20,169 nt of DNA from the NCBI GenBank assembly GCA_910589195.1, contig CAJUTC010000052.1, positions 1-20,169 on the forward strand, read 5' to 3'. The translations under genes were made by a program, and so were the position numbers. Of the stretch, positions 14,331 through 20,169 are shown piece after piece (positions within the stretch are counted from its first letter, which is position 1; each line of letters starts with the position of its first letter). The notes under the pieces were generated by a model. That model saw only the letters and a program-made list of their open reading frames with translations, ran no database searches and was not told the DNA's origin. The stretch comes from an uncultured Lachnospiraceae bacterium (lineage in GTDB: Bacteria; Bacillota; Clostridia; Lachnospirales; Lachnospiraceae).

Positions 14331-14823
14331 GCAAAAGCAGCCGATACCTCAAATAAAAAGCGGGCTTTATTCCCCTGTGGAAATTCATCTGGGCCAATCT
14401 ACTTCTTTACAAGAATTGGCTTTCCTCTGCCAAAATGACGACTGGTTTATGAATTTCATTCAAGATACAGAAGCAAACCAAATGCTTTCCGCACCGCCAC
14501 AGATGGATACTGCCCTTTTGGTAAAAGCCGAAAAGCAGCAGCGCTCTGGTCGGATTCAATTGATCTGCTACAGCATGAGGGTAAGTTTAGCAGCCACTGG
14601 AGCGATTCTGATGTTATTTATAGCACCAGTTTTTCTGAAACAACCATTGTTCAAAACCACCCCCCCGGCTCCGGAAAAATCAGCGCCCCATGCCGATCAA
14701 TATTTTGGTTCTTCCCCACGCAAGGATATGGAGCGGAAATTAAAGACCGGGCTTTGGAAGCTTTCCGATTCGATTTATGATTTTTCAAACGAACTTTTAG
14801 AGGGAGGTAATCAACATGACTAA
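14323..14823 (+). CDS. Candidate anti-sigma factor, single-pass membrane protein
   Basis: A 166-residue protein with a cytoplasmic N-terminal part (1-80), one membrane segment (about 86-106) and an extracellular C-terminal part of about 60 residues with a helical end (KLSDSIYDFSNELLEGG). Placement directly after an ECF sigma gene with an 8-bp overlap is the classic position for an anti-sigma factor. No zinc-type motif (His-X3-Cys-X2-Cys) is present and I recognise no named family, so the role rests on context and topology. AAAGGAGG lies 9 nt before the ATG. Its end overlaps the next gene by 8 bp. Confidence 0.75.
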   Translation: MDKQKQPIPQIKSGLYSPVEIHLGQSTSLQELAFLCQNDDWFMNFIQDTEANQMLSAPPQMDTALLVKAEKQQRSGRIQLICYSMRVSLAATGAILMLFIAPVFLKQPLFKTTPPAPEKSAPHADQYFGSSPRKDMERKLKTGLWKLSDSIYDFSNELLEGGNQHD

Positions 14824-15349
14824 GAAAAAAAGTAAATTTTTCACTTTTTGCTGTTCTCTGATTCCAGGAGCAGGTGAAATGTATCTTGGTTTTTTAAAAC
14901 AGGGCATCAGTATTATGACCACCTTTTTCCTTATTTTTGTTGTAGCTGGAATCCTGTTTCCTCCATTGATTTCATTCGGCGCGGTTGTATGGTTTTATAG
15001 TTTTTTCCATACCCACAATTTAAACAGTCTGCCAGATGATGAATTTTACGCAATTCAGGATGATTTTTTGATTCACGTCTATCAGATTGCCGCCATAAAA
15101 CATATCCTTCTGGAACGTTACCGGAAAGCAACCGCAATCGTCCTGATCCTTTTGGGGCTGTCCATTATTTGGAATAACATCCATGACTTCTTTATGTATA
15201 TTGCTTCGGATGTGCTGAATATTTCCTGGGGAATCTTAAATATATTTTCCTGGTTTTCCCGATTGCTTCCTCAGTCCATTGTAGCGCTGCTGATTATCTT
15301 ATCAGGAATTTACCTGATCCGGAATAAACGTAAGGAATTAGAGCCGTAG
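14816..15349 (+). CDS. Multi-pass membrane protein of the ECF sigma operon
   Basis: A 177-residue protein with about four hydrophobic segments (near 29-50, 51-65, 103-122 and 152-170). The N-terminal LIPGAGEMYLGFLKQG recalls the PG.G..YLG pattern of TM2-like proteins, but I cannot assign a family. The middle loop (about 66-100) is acidic and lies between membrane segments. GGAGG precedes the ATG, and the frame overlaps the previous gene by 8 bp, so it is the third gene of one transcript. It could sense membrane state or help the anti-sigma factor; this is inference. The bidirectional terminator at 15425-15456 closes the operon. Confidence 0.78.
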   Translation: MTKKKSKFFTFCCSLIPGAGEMYLGFLKQGISIMTTFFLIFVVAGILFPPLISFGAVVWFYSFFHTHNLNSLPDDEFYAIQDDFLIHVYQIAAIKHILLERYRKATAIVLILLGLSIIWNNIHDFFMYIASDVLNISWGILNIFSWFSRLLPQSIVALLIILSGIYLIRNKRKELEP

Positions 15350-15424
15350 CCAACTTGAAACAGGCTCTTGTCCGGCAGCGTCTGACTGGTAATGTTCGTT
15401 CCTTAATGGTTTAACACTACACAG

Positions 15425-15456
15425 AAAAAACCCGGCGGAAAACCGCCGGGTTTTTT
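15425..15456. terminator. Bidirectional rho-independent terminator
   Basis: CCCGGCGG and CCGCCGGG enclose AAAA, flanked by AAAAAA on the left and TTTTTT on the right. The symmetry serves both the ECF operon (plus strand) and pckA (minus strand). Confidence 0.95.
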
Positions 15457-15522
15457 AATATCTATCTTCAAACTGTAGATTGAACTTTGTATGAATCTGA
15501 AAACCAGACCACCCAGAAAAGA

Positions 15523-17223
15523 TTATTTGTTTAATTCGTCAACAACCTTCTGGATAGCAGCCAGCGCGTCATCCGGAAGTTTATCATATCCTTCCTTTAA
15601 CTCTGCAAATGCCTTAATTTCATTTACACGATCATTCATACGAGCCTTTAACTGGCCAACATACTCAGCATCGTTCATATCCGGAACAAAACCTTCCCAC
15701 TCCATGATCTCAATGTCAGAGAATGGTCCCCACTGCTTAAAGTTTGCCTTCTTCTCAACGATTGCTTCCAGAATTCCCAGGGTATCAGCCGGTTTTACCT
15801 TCTTGCCCATGAAATCACCAGTATTTACAATATAGCAATCTACATTCTTCTCTTCTACCAGTTTTTTGAACTTCTCATAGTCATTTGCCAGCGGATACGT
15901 TCTGAATGGGTTTGCGTAGGGAACTACTACCAGCTTATTCGGATCTACGCCCGGAGCCAGACGTTCAGCAGAAGAACGCTTGGTAGCCAGGGTCGCGCCC
16001 ATAACAGATGCCAGGGAAGCGCCTTTCAGCTTCACTACCGGAGGAATGGTTGGATCTTTCATGATCCAGAAAATAGCATTTACAGGAGCGTCGATCTTGT
16101 CCACACGGTTTGGAGACCATAATTTGGACTTGATGGCGCGGCCATTGCCGTTACGGATATCTTCCGTAACTAACTGAAGCTTTCCTTCCTCATCTAAGGT
16201 AGCAGAGCAGTTCTGAGCAGTTAACAGATACTTATTATCATCACATCCGGTAGGATAATCAGCCGTCTTATCAAAATAAGTAGGCTCTAACGCAACAGAC
16301 GCACAGGTATCAGTATTGATTACAAACGCATCATCATGAAGAACCTTAATCTCATACTTGCCGCCATGCTTTGCATGGGTTAAAGTAGACTTTCCGGAAC
16401 CGGATAAGCCGTAAACGGACGCAACAAACTTGCTGCCGTCTGCTAAGAGATATTCCTTCTGGCCGCCGTGGCAGGAAGCATAACCGTTGCGGTTTGCAAT
16501 AGCCCAAGCCATGGTAAGAGTACCTTTCTTATGCTCACCAAAATATCTCATACCTAAAATGCAGGCACAGTTGGTTTCCGTATTGAAGTAGCACAGGGTC
16601 TTCTTCTGTGGATCGGATAAGCAGTCTAATGATACGTTTGGACGGTCAGAACCAGTCCACTGGGGATCGGAGAAAATGTAGATGTCAGCTTCTTTTCCAT
16701 CGCCTACCGGCTTAGATTCCTTATACATCTTTACATACTCATCGGACATATACTGGAAGTTCAGCATCCAGTTATACATAATGTTTTCTTCGCCTTCCGG
16801 AATCAGAAGATGCGCTTTTACCATAAATTCAGGGTCTAATCCTACAAAAACCTCAGCATGATACATGGTTTTCCAACGGGACTCATAAATAGCGTCCATA
16901 GCAACAATATCCAGTGACGCGCAGTCAACTCCTGGTTCACCCGCAATACGGCGTGCTGTAGCATAACGTCCGGTAATTGCGCCGTCATTAAACAGCAGAA
17001 CTTTGGCGTCCTTCTCTAAGCCAAATTCCTCTCCTCTGTATACCGGCATATCGGTTACAACTGTACCTGGGGAATTTTTAGCCAATTCATAGGCTTCTTT
17101 TAAGGTGTTTACTTTAATTACATTGTTGCCATAGAAAGCTGCTTCGATAATGGATCTGGTCTTGGAAAAACCGGTCTTGCCTTTGCCAATTTCACTAATT
17201 GGGTAATATGCTTTTGTTGACAT
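15523..17223 (-). CDS. pckA: Phosphoenolpyruvate carboxykinase (ATP)
   Basis: A 566-residue cytoplasmic enzyme interconverting oxaloacetate + ATP and phosphoenolpyruvate + CO2 + ADP. The nucleotide P-loop is YGLSGSGKST (271-280), and a metal-binding HDDAF follows at 296-300. The sequence is a somewhat long, diverged form of the ATP-type family (about 530-540 residues usually). Fermentative clostridia often run it toward oxaloacetate. An ATG lies 6 nt further out (17229), but AAGGAGG abuts it, so the ATG at 17221-17223 is chosen. It has its own strong promoter and terminator. The gene looks highly expressed: good ribosome-binding site and strong promoter. Confidence 0.95.
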   Translation of the reverse strand: MSTKAYYPISEIGKGKTGFSKTRSIIEAAFYGNNVIKVNTLKEAYELAKNSPGTVVTDMPVYRGEEFGLEKDAKVLLFNDGAITGRYATARRIAGEPGVDCASLDIVAMDAIYESRWKTMYHAEVFVGLDPEFMVKAHLLIPEGEENIMYNWMLNFQYMSDEYVKMYKESKPVGDGKEADIYIFSDPQWTGSDRPNVSLDCLSDPQKKTLCYFNTETNCACILGMRYFGEHKKGTLTMAWAIANRNGYASCHGGQKEYLLADGSKFVASVYGLSGSGKSTLTHAKHGGKYEIKVLHDDAFVINTDTCASVALEPTYFDKTADYPTGCDDNKYLLTAQNCSATLDEEGKLQLVTEDIRNGNGRAIKSKLWSPNRVDKIDAPVNAIFWIMKDPTIPPVVKLKGASLASVMGATLATKRSSAERLAPGVDPNKLVVVPYANPFRTYPLANDYEKFKKLVEEKNVDCYIVNTGDFMGKKVKPADTLGILEAIVEKKANFKQWGPFSDIEIMEWEGFVPDMNDAEYVGQLKARMNDRVNEIKAFAELKEGYDKLPDDALAAIQKVVDELNK

Positions 17224-17257
17224 ATACATCCTCCTTCATAAATCCGAATTTGTCTTT

Positions 17258-17286
17258 ATTATCTCACTTTGTTAATAAAAAGTCAA
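17258..17286 (-). promoter_or_regulatory. Sigma-A promoter of pckA
   Basis: TTGACT and GATAAT on the minus strand are spaced by 17 bp, with a leader of about 28 nt. It lies in the 108-bp gap between the cupin gene and pckA, so pckA can be transcribed alone. Confidence 0.8.
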
Positions 17287-17331
17287 TATGTTTTGGTCAT
17301 CTTTCCATTGTTTCGAAAAATTTTATATTTA

Positions 17332-17676
17332 TTATGCCTCATTTATCACCAAAGCAATCATTTCCATATCTTCTTCACTATTATTCTCCATACTGTGCCA
17401 CTGGCCACATCGGATGGTGCAGATATCCCCCGGGCCAACCATGGTTCGGGACTTATCATTATCAATAAAGGTTCCTTCTCCCTTTATAATATAGTAAGGT
17501 TCCGTATTCCCCACATGCTGATGCCAGCCAATGCTACAGTGGGGAGGAATCACCACTCTCGCATACATAGAACCGTGCCCCATCAGTTCATCTTCATTCA
17601 GGATATGGTATAGGACTACGTGGCCCTCTCCTCCCCTTAAATTCTCTTTTACCACTGGTTCATTCTGACGTACCAT
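17332..17676 (-). CDS. Small single-domain cupin protein
   Basis: A 114-residue protein that is nearly all one cupin_2 barrel. The metal ligands are H52, H54 and E59 in GWHQHVGNTEPYYIIKGEG and H94 in QWHSMEN, so a bound divalent metal is likely. Small cupins range from sugar isomerases to dioxygenases and ligand sensors; the substrate cannot be read here. AGGAGG lies 8 nt before the ATG. It sits upstream of pckA in the same direction, and some read-through into pckA is possible since no terminator was seen between them. Confidence 0.88.
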   Translation of the reverse strand: MVRQNEPVVKENLRGGEGHVVLYHILNEDELMGHGSMYARVVIPPHCSIGWHQHVGNTEPYYIIKGEGTFIDNDKSRTMVGPGDICTIRCGQWHSMENNSEEDMEMIALVINEA

Positions 17677-17723
17677 AAAAATACCTCCTGCTTCTTAGTC
17701 AAACCTTACAATGGTTTTCCATT

Positions 17724-17753
17724 ATTATACAGCAAAATACCCTCTCTTGGCAA
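17724..17753 (-). promoter_or_regulatory. Promoter of the cupin gene, with overlapping palindromes
   Basis: TTGCCA and a perfect TATAAT on the minus strand are spaced by 18 bp. The palindrome CTCTTG-G-CAAGAG (17744-17756) covers the -35, and AATGG-TTTT-CCATT (17710-17723) lies just after the -10. Both are placed like operators. Confidence 0.55.
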
Positions 17754-17817
17754 GAGAACACACACTTTTACGTGGATTCCCTGGTCAAAAGAAGGTATTG
17801 CGCTCTATCACAATATT

Positions 17818-17869
17818 ATGGTTTCATTCCAAATTGCAGTCTTCTTAATAGACTGTGAGATGAAACCAT
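17818..17869 (-). other. Stem structure immediately after the SleB-like gene
   Basis: ATGGTTTCAT and ATGAAACCAT are perfect 10-bp arms enclosing 32 nt with an inner CAGTC/GACTG stem. It begins at the stop codon. No T-run follows, so it is an atypical terminator or an RNA-stability element. Confidence 0.55.
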
Positions 17870-18825
17870 TATTTAAAAAATTCATGCCCTCCGTGGGTAA
17901 ATAAAAATGTCCGGGTTCGATCAAACCAGCTAACATTTCCGGAATAGGAAGCCTGACGGTTCATAAAATATAGCGCCCCCTGAGAATAGTCCTCTCCGTC
18001 TAATGCCCGGTTTACACAATTAATGGTGTCCTGGCTAACGCTTACCCGGTCAATGGAACCATCACTTACCGGCGAAAATTGGGATTTTTCATAAACTACA
18101 TTGGTAATATTATCAGGAAACTCGCTGCTGCGCACCCGGTTCATAATCACATTTGCCACCAATATTTTTCCGGTACTATCACATCCTCCTGCTTCAGCCT
18201 GTACGATCCGCAGCATAACCTGGTAATCTTCTTGGCTGTAGGGAATCCGAAATGCCGCTTTCCTGACTTCCTCTTCTTTTTTTCTGGCTTCTTCTGCAGC
18301 CTTTTGGGCAGCATCTCTTACCTGCTGCACCCGTATTTCTTTCTGAGCCTGCCCGACCCGCTCTCTTATGGTTTGTTCCGATTCTAATTTTTCTTTGGCA
18401 TCCTGCTTCAGCACACTGCCAATCAATACCCTGGCGCTTTCAGAAGGAATTTCCGCTAATTCTGCTTTGTTTTCTTCAAGACCAGCCTGCCCGGGAAGAG
18501 AAGGGGTTTCTAATAACAATGCCCCGTCTGCAAATGCCTCTGCATCTGGTTCCTGGCCATTTAGGCCTTCTTTTAGCCCTGCGCCAATCAGCAGAGCTCC
18601 CGGATCCGGTTTCAGCCCGTCATCTCCGGGATACACCTGGCTGTAAGCTGCCAGCGCATTCCGTCCACTGCCTCCAAAACTGGCAGAAGAAAATGTAGCC
18701 ACAAATACAACCATGCATCCGGCAGTAAGCACTGCCGCATTCCGGTACATCTGTTTTGACACATTGATCACCATTGCTTTGACAAACTGAAAAAGGGTCT
18801 GAAGAAATGAGTTCCATGTAAACAT
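17869..18825 (-). CDS. SleB/CwlJ-type cell wall hydrolase
   Basis: A 318-residue protein. Residues about 30-48 form a membrane anchor or uncleaved signal; 50-135 are low-complexity; 138-192 form a charged helix/coiled coil; and 199-318 are the SleB-type hydrolase domain (Hydrolase_2) with E211 in RIVQAEAGG, then ILVANVIMNRV and QFSPVSDG. SleB enzymes are lytic transglycosylases of spore cortex or vegetative wall. The frame is open from 18900, but that ATG lies inside the -10 of the promoter; the ATG at 18823-18825 has GAGGAG 5 nt upstream. A hairpin-rich leader precedes it. The helical spacer suggests a vegetative wall enzyme rather than a germination enzyme. Confidence 0.9.
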   Translation of the reverse strand: MFTWNSFLQTLFQFVKAMVINVSKQMYRNAAVLTAGCMVVFVATFSSASFGGSGRNALAAYSQVYPGDDGLKPDPGALLIGAGLKEGLNGQEPDAEAFADGALLLETPSLPGQAGLEENKAELAEIPSESARVLIGSVLKQDAKEKLESEQTIRERVGQAQKEIRVQQVRDAAQKAAEEARKKEEEVRKAAFRIPYSQEDYQVMLRIVQAEAGGCDSTGKILVANVIMNRVRSSEFPDNITNVVYEKSQFSPVSDGSIDRVSVSQDTINCVNRALDGEDYSQGALYFMNRQASYSGNVSWFDRTRTFLFTHGGHEFFK

Positions 18826-18898
18826 ATATGCTCCTCTCTTCTTTTCCGCAAAATGTGGAATCCCCACTTTTTGCATATTTTCGGGGTTAACAAAGCAC

Positions 18899-18928
18899 AT
18901 TATATGGGATGCGATGTAAAATTGTCAA
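18899..18928 (-). promoter_or_regulatory. Sigma-A promoter of the SleB-like gene
   Basis: Perfect TTGACA and TATAAT hexamers on the minus strand are spaced by 18 bp. The leader of about 67 nt can form GCAAAA-A-GTGG / CCAC-A-TTTTGC. Confidence 0.85.
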
Positions 18929-19271
18929 TGGAGCCAGATTAATTTTGGCACATTTTTTGTTCCACAATGATTCACCTTTTGCATTTTATTGTAATTGCAT
19001 AAAAAAATCATCTTTATCACCGCTATTTTTATTATATTTTTATATTCACTTTTTACAAATCTGTTACATTTCCGTTACTTTTTATATGAGTTGATTTTTG
19101 TTGAAAATAATCGTCTAAATTTTATGTAAATTATACAGTTTATATATCAATACTTTACGGTTGTTTTATTATCCGTATTCCCATTCCGCAAAATTTCCAT
19201 AAAAACTGCTATCCCCACTTTTCGACAAATTACCAATTATTCCTTCTTCATCCTTCCGGTATAATCGGATA
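18929..19271. other. AT-rich region without a gene
   Basis: Apart from the promoter at its left edge no gene or RNA was recognised. A TATAAT at 19260-19265 lies just before the LysR remnant but has a poor -35. No LysR DNA-binding domain remnant was seen here. Confidence 0.5.
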
Positions 19272-19708
19272 ATGCTTTACAAGTGTGCTAACCGTAAACA
19301 CCTTCTAAATTTGCTTGTAAAAATCCCCCTTTACTGTGTGCTCCCCGTTTCCCACCCTTATGCGCAAAAACATGAGATTGATGAAGCAGAACTTTACTCA
19401 CAAAACATCATTACCTGCCATTCTTATGCTGTTCCCTCCAAAGCTGCCCAAATACAGAACCGGATCGCCGGGCAGTTACTGCCGGAATCAATTTATACTT
19501 GTGAGAACCTGCAGGTAATCCTTTCGCTGATTCGCTCCGGTTATGGCTGCTCCATCCTACCCAAGGTCAATTTCCGGTTCCCGAAATAACCTATGTTCCC
19601 ATCAGGGAAACCCGTTCCTTGTCCTATGGGGTCTTCTATCGAAACGGCGATTTAAGACCGCTGCTTATGCGTTTTATGTCCATTGTGGAAAGCGCGGTCA
19701 TAGAATGA
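19272..19708 (+). pseudogene. Decayed LysR-family regulator fragment
   Basis: Only the effector-binding half remains. Frame one (19272-19589) contains IPLYCVLPVSHPYAQ and LIRSGYGCSILPKV, which are typical LysR substrate-domain segments, then stops. A second frame (about 19583-19708) continues the same domain with EITYVPIRETRSLSYG and ends LLMRFMSIVESAVIE, so a frameshift lies near 19570-19585. The N-terminal helix-turn-helix is missing upstream. A functional product is very unlikely. The lost target may have been a neighbouring transport or catabolic gene that is also gone. Confidence 0.8.
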
Positions 19709-19796
19709 ATCCTTCATGCCGCGGTTTCCATCGATTGAATGATAGCCTGGTGACCAGATATTATGCCAATTGATTTTAGTAAAATGAATCTTATAT

Positions 19797-19826
19797 CCGG
19801 ATCATCCCCTCATCATCCGGCTTTTA
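19797..19826 (+). terminator. Possible terminator after the LysR remnant
   Basis: CCGGAT pairs with ATCCGG around a 12-nt loop, followed by CTTTTATC. The stem is short. Confidence 0.35.
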
Positions 19827-19883
19827 TCAATCTGAAAGCTTCACCCCCCATAAAATCAAGAGTTTTCAATCACTCACACCTGG

Positions 19884-20132
19884 TTAATCGCTGCCTGTGT
19901 TTCTATCTGTGTTTCTATTTGTGTTTCTATCTGTGTATATATCCGTATATTTATTTACCTTTTCATCTTCCTTTGTAAATCTCTTGTATATGTAAAGACA
20001 TCCGCAAACCATAAGTATCATCATTATAATTGGTATCAGTATGACGATTGCCCTCAGCAGATACGCAATCATAAGCCGCTTCATCTTTCTCTTTCTGAGT
20101 TTTTTCCTCTTTTGGTATTGTTTCCTGTTCAT
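19884..20132 (-). CDS. Small single-pass membrane protein with a repeated tail
   Basis: An 82-residue protein with a very basic N-terminus (about 12 Lys/Arg in the first 19 residues), one membrane segment at about 21-49 and a polar tail. The basic N-terminus predicts that the tail faces outside. The tail ends in [D/N]RNT repeated three times, encoded by the 12-bp tandem repeats at 19895-19954. I recognise no family. The start ATG overlaps the stop of an upstream frame by ATGA, and GAGG lies about 14 nt upstream, so translation is probably coupled to that gene. Confidence 0.6.
   Translation of the reverse strand: MNRKQYQKRKKLRKRKMKRLMIAYLLRAIVILIPIIMMILMVCGCLYIYKRFTKEDEKVNKYTDIYTDRNTNRNTDRNTGSD
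19895..19954. repeat. 12-bp tandem repeat, five units
   Basis: Two perfect copies of CTGTGTTTCTAT are followed by a one-base variant and two more diverged units. The period is a multiple of three, so the frame of the small membrane protein is kept whatever the copy number. Confidence 0.85.
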
Positions 20133-20169
20133 TGCCGCATTTGTTCCTCAATCTGGAATAAGTCAACAC
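20129..20169 (-). CDS. C-terminal end of an upstream gene (partial)
   Basis: The frame entering from the right edge reads VDLFQIEEQMRQ and stops at TGA (20129-20131), overlapping the ATG of the small membrane protein. Only 12 residues are visible, too few for identification. The ATGA overlap is the main support. Confidence 0.45.
   Translation of the reverse strand, partial: VDLFQIEEQMRQ

Noticed and set aside
18909..19094. 61-codon frame in the AT-rich region
   Set aside because: It overlaps the SleB-like promoter and has no ribosome-binding site.

Overview
The window looks like chromosomal DNA of a low-to-mid GC Gram-positive anaerobe, most likely a Lachnospiraceae-type clostridium. The evidence is strong AGGAGG ribosome-binding sites, consensus sigma-A promoters, a pyrophosphate-type phosphofructokinase, an ATP-type PEP carboxykinase, a lone BioY biotin transporter, SpoIID- and SleB-type wall enzymes, and a 6S RNA candidate. 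There are no tRNA or rRNA genes, integrases, transposases, CRISPR arrays or phage structural genes. The genus assignment is an inference.

Layout. 1-1257: the start of a glucarate dehydratase-like gene (minus strand, cut by the window edge), divergent from a LysR regulator. 1300-3258: an orphan P-loop ATPase with a phage/plasmid helicase-primase look; its 5' leader is one copy of a ~109-bp repeat whose second, inverted copy lies at 5669-5776. 3743-5603: an operon of PPi-dependent phosphofructokinase and a small unrecognised protein. 5830-7482: a bactofilin plus a membrane-anchored NlpC/P60 hydrolase. 7693-8697: bioY with a putative BirA operator. 8698-12338: an AI-2E-family permease translationally coupled to a large SpoIID/LytB-domain protein. 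12471-12750: a probable 6S RNA with its own promoter and terminator. 12886-13668: deoC. 13815-15349: an ECF sigma factor, a single-pass candidate anti-sigma factor and a multi-pass membrane protein in overlapping frames. 15425-17286: pckA. 17332-17753: a small cupin. 17869-18928: a SleB-type wall hydrolase. 19272-19708: a decayed LysR fragment. 19884-20169: a small membrane protein coupled to the end of a gene that runs off the window.

Themes. Central carbon metabolism (pfp, pckA, deoC, glucarate dehydratase) alternates with cell-envelope functions (bactofilin/NlpC, SpoIID-like, SleB-like, the ECF operon). Several starts were moved downstream from the longest reading frame because a strong ribosome-binding site or the promoter position decides them (ATPase, bioY, AI-2E permease, deoC, pckA, SleB-like). 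The least explained items are the repeat pair and its use as the ATPase leader, the NlpC/P60-bactofilin pair, the three-gene ECF operon and the small protein downstream of pfp. No clearly new defence or mobile system was found.
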